Assembly (NCBI GenBank): GCA_002472145.1
Contig: DKRJ01000012.1
Span: 105,053 to 169,052, forward strand
DNA from: Clostridiales bacterium UBA7285
Lineage (GTDB): Bacteria; Bacillota; Clostridia; Peptostreptococcales; Anaerovoracaceae
Length of the DNA: 64,000 nucleotides
Direction: 5' to 3'
The position numbers and the translations under genes are program-made. Below are positions 16,250-25,317 of the stretch, piece after piece. How positions within the stretch are numbered: position 1 is the first letter of the stretch; each line of letters begins with the position of its first letter. The notes under the pieces were generated by a model. The model searched no databases. It was not told the DNA's origin and saw only the letters and a program-made list of their open reading frames with translations.

Positions 16250-18473
16250 CGGCCGACTCCTGTACCATCGCTATGGCTTCAAGCCTTTTACCGAGGCCCG
16301 AATACCTGAGCGCGACGCGGTTGTTGTCGATCATCGCGTTCATCCTCTGTCTGGATCCGCAGAGCACCACCAGCTTCTTGCCGCGCGTCACCGCCGTATA
16401 CAGGAGGTTGCGCGTCGAGAGCATCGGCGGGAACCACGAAACGGGTATGACTACGGCCGGGAATTCGCTTCCCTGTGATTTATGGACCGTGATGGCGTAA
16501 GCGTGCTCGAGTTCGTCGAGCTGCGTGAAATCGTACGTTACAAAGCGCTCCCCGTCAAAGACGACCGTGAGCGTCTGATCTTCCTTGTCTATCGAGGCGA
16601 CAAAACCCACGTCGCCGTTGAAGATCCCCATCCCCTCATACGGTTCCTGCTTTGATCTCCAGGCGGCCTGATAGTTGTTCCTGATCTGCATGACCTTATC
16701 CCCCTCGCGGAAGATGCGGCCAGCGTGGTTCTTCTCTGCCTTTGACGGCGAAGGAGGGTTGAGGGACCCCTGAAGCATGACGTTCATGGATACGGTCCCG
16801 AGCGTCCCCTTGCGCACCGGCGTAAGGACCTGGATGTCGCGGAGCGGGTCGAGATCCTTGTAATACGACGGGAGCATGGTCTGTATCAGTTCGCGTATGA
16901 GAGACGATATCTCAGCCTCGGTGCGCCTTTCCATGAAGAAGAAATCGTTGTCGCTCCTGTTGTATTCCGGGTATTCACCGGAGTTTATCCTGTGCGCGTT
17001 CACGACGATCAGGCTCTCCTCCGCCTGGCGGAATATCTCCGTGAGCTTAGTCACTTTTGCGTATCCGCTGTCGATGACGTCCCGCAGCACATTCCCGGCG
17101 CCGACCGGAGGGAGCTGGTCGCTGTCGCCTATCAGGATCAGCCGCGTTCCCGTCTTTATCGCCTCTGCCAGAGCGTTCATGAGCATGAGATCTATCATGG
17201 ACGCCTCATCGACGATGAGAACGTCGCACGGAAGCTGCTCGTCCGCGTTCTTTCCGAAGCGCATCATGTCGGCATCCTCGTCGTAATAATACTCGAGCAG
17301 GCGGTGTATGGTGGAAGCCTCATGGCCGCTCGTCTCGGTGACGCGCTTTGCCGCCCGGCCCGTCGGAGCCGCGATGAAAGTGGTAAACTCGCTTCTGTCG
17401 AATATAGCCAGAAGCGCTTTGATGATCGTCGTTTTACCTGTTCCCGGTCCGCCTGTGATTACGCAGAGAGCGTTCGACACGGAATCCCTGACCGCCGCGC
17501 GCTGTTTTTCCGAAAGTTCGATGCCGCTCACGGACTCAGCCTCGTCTATCAGGTTTTCGGCACCGGTGACCAGGGGCTTGAGAGGCGCGGCCTTCAGGCG
17601 TATGAAATTGGAGCAGATCTGCTGCTCCGCGGCGTAGAAGGGATATAGATAGACGACCTCTTCTCCGTCCAGTTCCTCGAGTTTGACTGTGCCGGAGACG
17701 GCGAGGTCGACCAGACATTCGTTCACCGACTCCGAGGAAACGTCCAGGAGTTCGACGGTCTTATCCGTCAGGATGCCGAGCGGCACGTACGTGCTGCCGT
17801 CCTCGGCGTAAAAGCGCAGAGTGTAGACGATCCCGGCTTTGATCCGTTCCGGGCTGTCCTGTGCTACTCCCAGCCCTGAGGCGATCGCGTCGGCTTTGCG
17901 GAATCCGAAACCGCGCACCTCTTCTATGAGCCGGTACGGGTTTTCCCTTACGATCTCGACAGCACCCACGCCGTAATTCTTATACAGTTTATACGCCTGC
18001 TCAGGCGTCAGGCCGAACTCCTGGAATTCGATCGAAACCTTCGCGAACATCCTGTTTTCGGCGTATGACGAGGCAATCTTCTCCGCTGTCTTAGGACCTA
18101 TACCGCGTATCTCCGTGAGGCGCTCGGGATGCTCTTCGATGACTCTGAGCGTTTCGTCGCCGAATCTCGTTACGATCAGGCGCGCCGTGGCAGGCCCCGC
18201 ACCCCTGATCAGATCGGAGCAGAGAAAATCGTAGATGGCTTCCTTTCCCTCAGGCATCACCTCTTCGGCCGACGTGAAATCAAACTGCTCGCCGAAGCGC
18301 GGGTGGACCTTGTACTCGCCCGTGACCTTCAGCCTCATTCCCTGCGTGCAGCGAGGCAGGTTCCCGACGATGGTGATCCACTCGGTGTCCGTTTCCATCT
18401 CGGCCACAGTGTATCCATTTTGTTCGTTTCTGAAAACGACGTTTGTGATCGTCCCCCGCTTTTCCTCTGTCAA
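16242..18473 (-). CDS. recD2: RecD2 family 5'-3' DNA helicase
   Basis: SF1B helicase acting in DNA repair without RecBC. The N terminus has an OB-like region and helix-hairpin-helix elements (IRGIGPKTAEKIA near residue 125) that mark the RecD2 rather than RecD subgroup. Motor motifs: Walker A TGGPGTGKTT near 345, DEAS near 425, GDSDQLPPVG near 452, and the C-terminal TVHKSQGSEF near 690. At 743 residues it is complete. It overlaps yhaM by 4 bp and comF by 8 bp. Confidence 0.94.
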   Translation of the reverse strand: MTEEKRGTITNVVFRNEQNGYTVAEMETDTEWITIVGNLPRCTQGMRLKVTGEYKVHPRFGEQFDFTSAEEVMPEGKEAIYDFLCSDLIRGAGPATARLIVTRFGDETLRVIEEHPERLTEIRGIGPKTAEKIASSYAENRMFAKVSIEFQEFGLTPEQAYKLYKNYGVGAVEIVRENPYRLIEEVRGFGFRKADAIASGLGVAQDSPERIKAGIVYTLRFYAEDGSTYVPLGILTDKTVELLDVSSESVNECLVDLAVSGTVKLEELDGEEVVYLYPFYAAEQQICSNFIRLKAAPLKPLVTGAENLIDEAESVSGIELSEKQRAAVRDSVSNALCVITGGPGTGKTTIIKALLAIFDRSEFTTFIAAPTGRAAKRVTETSGHEASTIHRLLEYYYDEDADMMRFGKNADEQLPCDVLIVDEASMIDLMLMNALAEAIKTGTRLILIGDSDQLPPVGAGNVLRDVIDSGYAKVTKLTEIFRQAEESLIVVNAHRINSGEYPEYNRSDNDFFFMERRTEAEISSLIRELIQTMLPSYYKDLDPLRDIQVLTPVRKGTLGTVSMNVMLQGSLNPPSPSKAEKNHAGRIFREGDKVMQIRNNYQAAWRSKQEPYEGMGIFNGDVGFVASIDKEDQTLTVVFDGERFVTYDFTQLDELEHAYAITVHKSQGSEFPAVVIPVSWFPPMLSTRNLLYTAVTRGKKLVVLCGSRQRMNAMIDNNRVALRYSGLGKRLEAIAMVQESADE

Positions 18474-19456
18474 TTGGAATCTCCGCCTTTATCCTCCGCA
18501 AATGTAGGCTTGTATAGTCTGCGGTTGTCGAGAGTGCGTACGCGTTCGGTGAATGAACCCGGTTCGACGGTATCCAGCGCTTCCTCCATGTCGAACATGC
18601 GCGCGTCGATGATATCCAGATAGTGCAATATCTCCGCCTCCGGGAACATCGGCTTCTTAGGGCTGCCGAATTCCGGCTCGTAATGGTGCGAGAGGATCAT
18701 ATGCTCGAGCATGACGGCTTTCTCCTCAGGGATGCCCAATTCCTTAGAAATCTCGTCGATCAGAGTCGCGCCCTGCGTGATGTGGCCGAGCAGCTGCCCC
18801 TTGCGCGAATATCCCGAGGCGATCCCGAGTTCGGAAGCGTCGATCTCGTTCAGTTTCTCTATGTCGTGGATGATCACGCCCGTTACGACGAGGTCTTTAT
18901 TGAGGAATTCGTAGACACCGCACATAGAAACGCCGTTAGCCAGCATGCGCTTCATATGCCAGAGCAGGCCGCCGTACTCGGCGTGGTGGTTGCGCGACGC
19001 GGCCGGGTAGTACATAAGGCGGTCTTTGTTATCCGTCAAAACCTTAAGCGCGACTTTTTTCATGTCCGGATCGCCTATCGCGTTCGCGGCGTCCAGGATG
19101 TAACGGTACATCTCGTCTGAAGGCTCCGGCGCTGCCTTGATGAAATCGCCGTAGTCGAGCCCGTCGGCGTCCGTCGCCTTACGTATGCGGGCGATGCGGA
19201 GCTGCTTCTGCCCCTGCCACTCGGAGACCTGAGCCTTTACCTTTACGACGTCGCTTTCTTTGATCGAGGAGAGCGCAGGCGTCTCCGCGTCGGAAACGTC
19301 CCATTTCTTTCCGTTGACGTCCCCCGTCTTATCGGAGAGATTCACGTCAAAATATTGTCTTCCGTTCGAGTCCGTCTTTATCTCGGCGGACTTTACGATG
19401 AAAAAACTGATTATCTCTGATCCCGTGACCAGATCGCGTACGTAGATGTCTTTCAT
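18470..19456 (-). CDS. yhaM: YhaM family 3'-5' exoribonuclease
   Basis: Trims RNA 3' ends and is Mn2+ dependent in characterised members. An N-terminal OB fold (ISFFIVKSAEIKTDSNGR to KDKTG-like strands, residues 15-100) precedes an HD domain with NHHAEYGGLLWH near 160, HDIEKLNEI near 198 and HHYEPEFGSPK near 258. The 328-residue length matches YhaM. Read from its own promoter at 19502-19530; recD2 starts within its last codon. Confidence 0.92.
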   Translation of the reverse strand: MKDIYVRDLVTGSEIISFFIVKSAEIKTDSNGRQYFDVNLSDKTGDVNGKKWDVSDAETPALSSIKESDVVKVKAQVSEWQGQKQLRIARIRKATDADGLDYGDFIKAAPEPSDEMYRYILDAANAIGDPDMKKVALKVLTDNKDRLMYYPAASRNHHAEYGGLLWHMKRMLANGVSMCGVYEFLNKDLVVTGVIIHDIEKLNEIDASELGIASGYSRKGQLLGHITQGATLIDEISKELGIPEEKAVMLEHMILSHHYEPEFGSPKKPMFPEAEILHYLDIIDARMFDMEEALDTVEPGSFTERVRTLDNRRLYKPTFAEDKGGDSN

Positions 19457-19501
19457 TTCTGTTCTCTTTCTGTGTTTTCGCGATGTGTACTGCTGTAATC
19501 A

Positions 19502-19530
19502 ATTATAGATTTTCCCCTTAGGACTGTAAA
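19502..19530 (-). promoter_or_regulatory. Promoter of the yhaM-recD2-comF operon
   Basis: TTTACA (19525-19530) and a perfect TATAAT (19502-19507) on the minus strand, 17 bp apart, about 45 bp before yhaM. Confidence 0.7.
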
Positions 19531-19643
19531 CCCGCAAATATCCCCATTGACGGAAGGCACACAGTTCAGGCGCCAGACAGCGGAGTCCCGGCCGGGCAGG
19601 ATCTTTGCCGATATTTCTTCCGCTCGGCAGGCGGCGTGCCGCG

Positions 19644-20474
19644 CTACAGCCACTTCTTTTTTCTGAACCAGAGGATCAGGATCGCCGCGATCGCGGCGGA
19701 TATGACGAACACGCCCAGGTATCCGAATCTCCAGCCGAGTTCCGGCATGTTCCTGAAGTTCATCCCGTACCACCCCGCTATGAGGTTGAGCGGCAGGAAT
19801 ATCGTCGCGATGACCGTGAAATACTTCATGAGTTTGTTTTGTTCGATATCGATCTGCGTCTGGCACGCCTCGCGCATCTGCGTGACGTACTCGCGGAGAT
19901 TAACGACGTTCGCCGAGAAATGGGCGACTCTGTTGCCTATGATCGTGAAACGCCTGACTCCGTCTTCTGTGAACAGGTCGTTGTCGTTCGCCGTCAGATT
20001 GTCGAAGATCATCATCAGGTCCTCGTAGTACTGCTTCATCCTGAGCAGTTCGCGCCTGAATCCGCTTATCGTCTCCATATAGTCCGAGCGTGAATCCCTG
20101 AGCGCGTTGTCTTCGGCCTTCGTGATCGAAGTCTCCAGGCGCTCGATCCGTCCCGCGTCGTGAGACAGCAGTTTGACGAAGAACTGATACAGCGCGCGCT
20201 CGTTCGAATTTCCCCCGGTCAACAGTTCCGCGCACTTTGCGTACGACCTTTCGTCGCTGCATATGAAAAAGAGGTCGTCTTTATCTATGTATATCAGCAT
20301 CGGAGAGACATGCGTCTCCTCCGAGTTCACGTCATACCAGTCCAGCGCCAGTATGTCGCACGTTTCCAGGCCTTCGAACGACTCGGCCAGCCGCCCGCCG
20401 ATGTGCTTCATGGCGTTAGGCTCCATGTGGCCCTCGTACTGCGAGAGTTCCTCCTGCATTATGACTTTCTGCAT
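19644..20474 (-). CDS. corA: CorA family divalent metal (Mg2+) transporter
   Basis: Inner-membrane channel-like transporter for Mg2+, possibly also Co2+ or Zn2+. A long soluble N-terminal part with coiled helices (about residues 120-210) leads to two membrane segments at the C terminus, the first closing with the signature YGMNF (GWYGMNFRNMPE), the second ending in the basic RKKKWL. The 276 residues are on the short side, from a trimmed N-terminal domain. It has a GGAGG ribosome site 10 bases before the ATG. Monocistronic as far as can be seen. Confidence 0.93.
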   Translation of the reverse strand: MQKVIMQEELSQYEGHMEPNAMKHIGGRLAESFEGLETCDILALDWYDVNSEETHVSPMLIYIDKDDLFFICSDERSYAKCAELLTGGNSNERALYQFFVKLLSHDAGRIERLETSITKAEDNALRDSRSDYMETISGFRRELLRMKQYYEDLMMIFDNLTANDNDLFTEDGVRRFTIIGNRVAHFSANVVNLREYVTQMREACQTQIDIEQNKLMKYFTVIATIFLPLNLIAGWYGMNFRNMPELGWRFGYLGVFVISAAIAAILILWFRKKKWL

Positions 20475-20739
20475 ATGTGAATTTCCTCCGTTATCTTTGT
20501 CTCATCGCATATTTATGAATGCATACGCTGTAAATATCATACTCTCCGCGAGGGCAGTGAGAAAGAATAAAATCGGACCATAACCTCCCAGCCTTCTTTG
20601 ATCGCGACGTTATCGAGCGGAAGCGTAATGACTTCCGAGATCATGGCCGCGATGAAAACGGGGAGCATGTACAGACGCGTGATCTCGACGCGCGTGCGCC
20701 CGCGGATCTCATAAGTGCTGTCTCCGAAAATTAAAACTG
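20475..20739. other. Intergenic region upstream of corA
   Basis: No supported gene. A 69-codon minus-strand frame (20537-20746) has a hydrophobic middle, but it begins inside the tRNA promoter and has no ribosome site, so I do not call it. A corA promoter is expected here; the only candidate is a TATGAT near 20538, which is weak. Confidence 0.4.
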
Positions 20740-20768
20740 TTGACAAAGCAAAATCGCTTTAGTATAAT
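20740..20768 (+). promoter_or_regulatory. Consensus promoter of the tRNA operon
   Basis: Perfect TTGACA (20740-20745) and perfect TATAAT (20763-20768) with 17 bp between, 33 bp before the first tRNA: a strong sigma-A promoter, as expected for stable RNA. Confidence 0.92.
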
Positions 20769-20800
20769 CTTTTTTGCCGTTAAAGCGGCATGTTTGGTGT

Positions 20801-20875
20801 TCCGAGGTAGCTCAATGGCGGAGCGACCGGCTGTTAACCGGTAGGCTGTGGGTTCGAGCCCCACTCTCGGAGCCA
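20801..20875 (+). tRNA. tRNA-Asn (GTT)
   Basis: Full cloverleaf: acceptor TCCGAGG with TCTCGGA, anticodon stem ACCGG/CCGGT holding the loop CTGTTAA, so the anticodon is GTT. The T arm GTGGG-TTCGAGC-CCCAC is perfect, and CCA is encoded. First gene of a three-tRNA operon. Confidence 0.97.
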
Positions 20876-20883
20876 TTTATTTC

Positions 20884-20972
20884 GCCGGTGTGGCGGAATT
20901 GGCAGACGCACGGGACTTAAAATCCCGCGGTCCTTACAGATCGTACCGGTTCGACCCCGGTCACCGGCACCA
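20884..20972 (+). tRNA. tRNA-Leu (TAA)
   Basis: Class II tRNA with a long variable arm. Acceptor GCCGGTG pairs with CACCGGC; anticodon stem CGGGA/TCCCG holds CTTAAAA, anticodon TAA. CCA is encoded. Second gene of the operon, 8 bp after tRNA-Asn. Confidence 0.96.
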
Positions 20973-20988
20973 TCCAGGCAATAAACAT

Positions 20989-21064
<76 letters not shown>

Positions 21065-21074
21065 CGCAAGTCCA

Positions 21075-21105
21075 GCCTCTTGAATATGCCGTTCAAGAGG
21101 CTTTT
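21075..21105 (+). terminator. Terminator of the tRNA operon
   Basis: 10-bp stem GCCTCTTGAA / TTCAAGAGGC, loop TATGCCG, followed by TTTTGTT. Confidence 0.88.
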
Positions 21106-21213
21106 GTTGACCCGCGGTACTATTGTCTGTTAACGCGTTAAAGCGCGTCTGCCGGCGCATGCGCGACACGTCTATTTGTTTGAGGGTCATTTGAGATCAG
21201 AGAGGGGAAAAAT

Positions 21214-21825
21214 ATGTACATCGTTTGTCTGGACATGGAGGGAGTGATCGTTCCGGAGATATGGATCGCTTTTTCCGAGAAAAGCGGCATACCGGAACTT
21301 TCCGTCACTACGCGCGACGAGCCCGATTACGACAAACTCATGCGCTACAGGTTGAAGATCCTGCGCGAGCACGGCTGCACGATCCGCGACATTCAGGACA
21401 CGATCGCTCAGATCGATCCGCTTCCGGGCGCAGTGGAGTTCATGGATAAACTGAGGGCGAACGGCCAGGCCGTCGTCCTGAGCGACACCTTCACGCAGTT
21501 TGCGATGCCGCTCATGGCTAAATTCGGTTATCCTACGCTGTTCTGCAACGAACTGGTGATCGGAGACGACGGAATGATAGATGATTTCAGGATGCGCATA
21601 GACCACTCCAAACTATCTACGGTGAAGGCGCTGCAGTCGATGGGCTACAAGGCGATCGCCGTCGGCGACAGCTACAACGACCTGGAGATGATCCGCCGCG
21701 CTGAGGTCGGATTTTTGTTCCGCTCGACACCTGCGATACAGGCCGCGAACAGCGATCTGAAAGCATACGAGGATTACGACGAACTGTACGATGCGATCGT
21801 CAGAGTGCAGGAACAGGGCATATAG
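21214..21825 (+). CDS. thrH: ThrH-like phosphoserine phosphatase / homoserine phosphotransferase
   Basis: HAD-superfamily enzyme. The ThrH of Pseudomonas has both phosphoserine phosphatase activity and the ability to move the phosphate to homoserine. Motif I is CLDMEGVIVPEIW at residue 5 (D-x-E rather than the usual D-x-D, as in ThrH); motif II is VVLSDTFTQF near 90; motif IV is VGDSYNDLEMI near 150. The 203 residues match ThrH. It stands alone after the tRNA operon. A role in serine or threonine supply is inferred; substrate preference cannot be read from sequence. Confidence 0.88.
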   Translation: MYIVCLDMEGVIVPEIWIAFSEKSGIPELSVTTRDEPDYDKLMRYRLKILREHGCTIRDIQDTIAQIDPLPGAVEFMDKLRANGQAVVLSDTFTQFAMPLMAKFGYPTLFCNELVIGDDGMIDDFRMRIDHSKLSTVKALQSMGYKAIAVGDSYNDLEMIRRAEVGFLFRSTPAIQAANSDLKAYEDYDELYDAIVRVQEQGI

Positions 21826-21885
21826 CCGGGAACCGGATGAGAACGTCCCCGGAGGCAAGATCTCGCGCTTATTTTGATTTTATCC

Positions 21886-21914
21886 TTGCAATGCATCCGT
21901 TCATGCGCTAAAAT
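21886..21914 (+). promoter_or_regulatory. Promoter of rpsT
   Basis: TTGCAA (21886-21891) and TAAAAT (21909-21914), 17 bp apart, about 48 bp before rpsT. Confidence 0.65.
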
Positions 21915-21962
21915 ATCAACCGTAATTGCGAATTTCGTTATTTTAAGAAGTGGGGTAAAAAA

Positions 21963-22238
21963 ATGGCTAACATCAAATCCGCAAAAAAAAGAGTAAGAGT
22001 AATCGAGAAGAAGACCGCACAGAACGCGCGTGTCAAAGGCCACGTTAAGGAAGCGCTCCGCGCATTCGACGACGCAGTAGCAGAGGGTGACCTCGAAAAA
22101 GCGGCGGAGAAACGCACCGCAGCAGAGAAGGAACTCAAGCAGGCGGCGGCAAAGGGAGCACTTAATAAATACGCGGCTTCCAGAAAAGTTTCCCGCATTA
22201 CGAAAAAACTCAACGCCGCAAAAGAAACGGCAAAATAA
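21963..22238 (+). CDS. rpsT: 30S ribosomal protein S20
   Basis: Primary 16S-binding protein of the small subunit. The opening MANIKSAKKRVRVIEKK and the Lys/Ala/Arg-rich helical body are diagnostic; 91 residues is standard. Its codon use is biased to the A-ending Lys and Arg codons common in highly expressed genes. Preceded by a promoter and followed by a terminator at 22297-22327. Confidence 0.97.
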   Translation: MANIKSAKKRVRVIEKKTAQNARVKGHVKEALRAFDDAVAEGDLEKAAEKRTAAEKELKQAAAKGALNKYAASRKVSRITKKLNAAKETAK

Positions 22239-22296
22239 GTCTCACCCGTCCCCACCGGCGCATAAGTTAAATGCGCATGCAATGAGCAATAAAAAG

Positions 22297-22327
22297 CGAC
22301 GCCCTATGTGTCTCAGGCGTCGTTTTT
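22297..22327 (+). terminator. Terminator of rpsT
   Basis: Stem CGACGCC / GGCGTCG (22297-22303 and 22316-22322) followed by TTTTT. A runs on the left allow some action for the converging transporter gene too. Confidence 0.85.
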
Positions 22328-22395
22328 CTTTGCTGTTATTTTCGGTATGTTTCGATTCGATAAGGAGGCGCGGTCATCCGACGCGGCGCCGCCTT

Positions 22396-23082
22396 TTATC
22401 TTCTGATGAGCAGACGTTTAAGCCTCTTATACAGTATGAACGTCAGGAACGATACTATTCCGTATTTCACGAGGTTGAACGGGACGATCGAGTAGAGCAT
22501 CATCGTGAAGAGGCTGTCGATGTGCGAATTGATCGCCGTCCCCGCTCCGACGATGGCTTCCATAGGCATTCCGTACAGTTTGGAATAGAGCGGGAACATG
22601 ACGAACGTGTTCATGAACACCGCGCAGACCGTCACCGACAGCGTACCGACGATCAGAGAGATCGCCGCCCACTTTTTGCCCTTCTTAAAATGATAGACGA
22701 GCGCAGCCGGGAGCATGTAGCACGCTCCGCAGACGAAGTTTGCGATCTCGCCGACGAAAGCCGTCTCAGAGCCTTTTACGATGAGTTTCAGGATCAGTTT
22801 CAGCGCGCACACCAGAAGGCCTTCGACAGGTCCGAGCATGAATGTCGCCAGCATCGCCGGGAGGTCGGCAAAGTCGAACTTCATGAACCCCGGCGCAAGC
22901 GGCGTCGCAAAGTCAAAGTACATAAGCACCGCACTGGCTGCGCCGAACATCGCGATCATAACGAGGTTCCTCGTGGTCAGCACCTTGTGTTTCTTTAAGC
23001 CGACCGGCTTTGCCTCCACGCGCTCTTCCCTGTGGACCGCCGCTGCCGGCGTCTTCACTGCTGCTTGGATTTCCGATTCCAT
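22396..23082 (-). CDS. ECF transporter S component, RibU-like riboflavin uptake protein
   Basis: Membrane substrate-binding subunit of an energy-coupling-factor vitamin transporter. Five or six hydrophobic segments fill residues 40-215. The PLAPGFMKFDFADLPAM phrase near 65 is the S-component segment typical of RibU. The ECF ATPases and T subunit are not here, as usual for group II systems. I start at ATG 23082, because GGAGGT precedes it by 7 bases; the upstream in-frame ATG overlaps that site. An FMN riboswitch in the leader supports riboflavin or FMN as ligand. 228 residues. Confidence 0.88.
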   Translation of the reverse strand: MESEIQAAVKTPAAAVHREERVEAKPVGLKKHKVLTTRNLVMIAMFGAASAVLMYFDFATPLAPGFMKFDFADLPAMLATFMLGPVEGLLVCALKLILKLIVKGSETAFVGEIANFVCGACYMLPAALVYHFKKGKKWAAISLIVGTLSVTVCAVFMNTFVMFPLYSKLYGMPMEAIVGAGTAINSHIDSLFTMMLYSIVPFNLVKYGIVSFLTFILYKRLKRLLIRR

Positions 23083-23217
23083 AATAAAAACCTCCATTTC
23101 CTGGGGCGGCTGTCCGGCGCGCTAAAAACTCGCGCCTTTACATACGCCGGTCTCCCATCTTTTCGATGGACTCATATGACCGGCTCCCCGAAACAGAGGA
23201 TCTGTTCAAAATCATCC

Positions 23218-23373
23218 ATCTTTTCCCATCCGGACTGACCCCGCCCGCTGCCTGTCTGTCTGTCTGACACGCACGTCGGGGAATACCGTCGGTCCCGGGA
23301 TTTCACCGAGTCAGCCTTTTTCAAGGGTTGTGGACTGTCACCACCGGTCAGGACTCACACCTGCCTCAAAGAT
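23218..23373 (-). promoter_or_regulatory. FMN riboswitch (RFN element)
   Basis: The minus strand carries the conserved RFN core in order: GGCAGGTGTGAGTCCTGACC, then GGTGGTGACAGTCC, then ACTCGGTGAAATCCCGGGA with CCGACGGT, and finally AGTCCGGATGGGAAAAGA. The closing stem P1 pairs ATCTTT (23368-23373) with AAAGAT (23218-23223). The arm between CCGACGGT and AGTCC is enlarged and holds four CAGA tetranucleotides. Downstream, GCCGGTC/GACCGGC and GGCGCG/CGCGCC hairpins lie before the ribosome site, but I cannot say whether control is of transcription or translation. It should shut the transporter off when FMN is plentiful. Confidence 0.93.
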
Positions 23374-23402
23374 AGTTGTCTATGCAATTATCGTTACCGC
23401 GG

Positions 23403-23436
23403 AAAAACCCGCACAGATATTCTATATCCGTGCGGG
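23403..23436 (-). terminator. Terminator of the first RocB-like peptidase gene
   Basis: Stem CCCGCAC / GTGCGGG with a further near-perfect AT part inside and the loop TCT; T5 follows on the minus strand. Confidence 0.85.
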
Positions 23437-23452
23437 CCATATGTCAATACCG

Positions 23453-25132
23453 CTATCCGATCAGCCCGATGACGGTCTCGTAAGTGATGTTCGGCACGTT
23501 CAAGAACGTCTGGCGCATGTCCACGCGCTCCGTGAGCATATGTCCGTCGCGCCCGAAGGAGCCGATGTTCACGACGGGAACGTTTATCTCCAGGATCTTA
23601 TCGACGTCGTGGAAATATTTGACCTTCCACGCAGGCATGTTCTGGGCGACGGCGTCGAACGACTCTCTCGTATCGCACAGCGCCATGAAACTTGAGTCTG
23701 AGATGTACGGGTAAAACATGCGGGTCTTTATCTGACGCTGCGCCTCAGGGCGGATCTTTTCCACCGCGTTCTCCACCGCGTCGAGCAGAGCCTGCTCTTT
23801 CGGCGTTCTTCCTGTCATCTCTATGCGGGCGCTGAACACGGATCCGAAGAACAAAACAAGCGCGGGGCTCTTATCCTCGTACCATTTCCAGACTTCCTCC
23901 GCGACCGCCAGGCTGTACATCCTAAGGTCCATCTCAGGATGCTCGCGCTGCAGGTTTTCCGAAAATTCCCTTATCTCGTTCCTGAAAGCGTCCCCGTGCG
24001 CCGCGGCCGCCTCGTCGTAGAATTCCTTCCACGTGTAGACTCTCCGCTTCCACGGGAGCCTCGTGAACGGCACGTCGCTGAGTTCGCAGTAGCGCTTATA
24101 CTCGGCGTTCAGATATTCGATCACGTTGTCGAACGACTGCTCGCCGACGGCTTTGCACTTTGCCAGAACGGTGTCCGGCCCCATGCCGTGAGTGAAGAAG
24201 TTATAGTACGAGAACGCCGTAAGCGCCGTCTGGACCGTGTATCCGACCTTAGTGTCGGTCTGTTTCAGCGAGATCGGAGGGATCGTCACCTCGCCCTGGG
24301 CTATGTCGCAGAGATCCGTGTTAAGCGACATGTTCCTCGTGACCTCGGCGATCAGGAGATTGGGATCGAACGCCGCGAACGCGGAGCCCACGTGGCTTTC
24401 TTTGCCGAACGCCGCGAAGCATGGCAGCAGTTTGCCGATGCTCCCGTAGTAGATGTACCTGTTCTCGTCTCCCGGCACGTAGTTCGTAGAATAGTCGGCG
24501 TTGATGCACGCCACGTACTCGAACCCTTCAGTCTTTTTCAGGTCGAGCAGGTAGTCGACCCCCGTAATGATGCCGTGCGAATTATCCTCCTCGTCGCACT
24601 CCGCGATCTCCACTATGTTCCCGTTGAGTTCCTCCGGATGCTCCGAGAAATATTTCATTATATACATATGTCCGGCTACCCCGGATTTCATATCCAGAGC
24701 GCCGCGCCCGAACATGAACTCGCCCGACTCTATGTCGTCGATGACGTTCTGAGGCAGGTCGAACGTCTCACGCAGTTTCTGCGGCAGTTCACCGGTCTTG
24801 AAGGCGTATTCGCGTATCGTGCCGAAATCGTCCACTCCGACTGTGTCGATGTGTCCTATCAGGATCACGGTGCGGTTCGACGTCCCTTCCGGCGTGCCCT
24901 CGCCCTTCGTTCCTTTCACGTAGCAAAGCGTGGAATGGCGCTCGACAAAGTCGTTTTTTGTCTGGAACATGATCACCTGCTCCGGGCGGTCTTTGAAATA
25001 GTCAAGGTTCAGAAAATAGTCGCGCACGTACTCCGCGACGCGCGTCTCGCCGCCGGGTTCTTTGTTGATGCTCGGGATCGCGACCATCTCCGACGTGAGA
25101 CGCTTCACTTCGCTGTAACTGTCGAGTTTCAT
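23453..25132 (-). CDS. M20 family metallopeptidase, RocB-like (1)
   Basis: Zinc-dependent aminoacylase/carboxypeptidase-type enzyme of the long RocB subgroup (about 550 residues). Metal and catalytic motifs: IGHIDTVGVDDFG near residue 92, GRGALDMKSG near 143, and the acidic pair of ECDEEDNS near 178 that supplies the general base. RocB belongs to arginine use in Bacillus, but its exact reaction is not established. The first of three paralogues in this region that differ strongly in sequence, so they arose long ago or have different substrates. Monocistronic, with a terminator at 23403-23436. Confidence 0.85.
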   Translation of the reverse strand: MKLDSYSEVKRLTSEMVAIPSINKEPGGETRVAEYVRDYFLNLDYFKDRPEQVIMFQTKNDFVERHSTLCYVKGTKGEGTPEGTSNRTVILIGHIDTVGVDDFGTIREYAFKTGELPQKLRETFDLPQNVIDDIESGEFMFGRGALDMKSGVAGHMYIMKYFSEHPEELNGNIVEIAECDEEDNSHGIITGVDYLLDLKKTEGFEYVACINADYSTNYVPGDENRYIYYGSIGKLLPCFAAFGKESHVGSAFAAFDPNLLIAEVTRNMSLNTDLCDIAQGEVTIPPISLKQTDTKVGYTVQTALTAFSYYNFFTHGMGPDTVLAKCKAVGEQSFDNVIEYLNAEYKRYCELSDVPFTRLPWKRRVYTWKEFYDEAAAAHGDAFRNEIREFSENLQREHPEMDLRMYSLAVAEEVWKWYEDKSPALVLFFGSVFSARIEMTGRTPKEQALLDAVENAVEKIRPEAQRQIKTRMFYPYISDSSFMALCDTRESFDAVAQNMPAWKVKYFHDVDKILEINVPVVNIGSFGRDGHMLTERVDMRQTFLNVPNITYETVIGLIG

Positions 25133-25249
25133 TTTGCTGACGCTCCTTTCGTGAGAAGAATTATTCTAACTCGATTTTATTTATTCGCGCACCGCTCGTC
25201 AATCTTTCCGGACATTCATGCGCTTCGTCCGCGTGGCCGTGTTATCGTG

Positions 25250-25258
25250 TGATATAAT
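25250..25258 (+). promoter_or_regulatory. Extended -10 promoter of the aminotransferase gene
   Basis: TGATATAAT on the plus strand, 60 bp before the gene; no clear -35. Confidence 0.5.
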
Positions 25259-25317
25259 GTGAGTCGGGAGCAAAAGGCGAGTTTTGGGATCTTACAGGGA
25301 CTTCGGGAGGATCGGTG

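Noticed and set aside
20537..20746. 69-codon minus-strand frame with a hydrophobic stretch
   Set aside because: Starts inside the tRNA promoter, lacks a ribosome site and matches nothing known.
23939..25252. 437-codon plus-strand open frame
   Set aside because: Antisense to the first RocB-like peptidase, which has clear catalytic motifs; the shadow has none.
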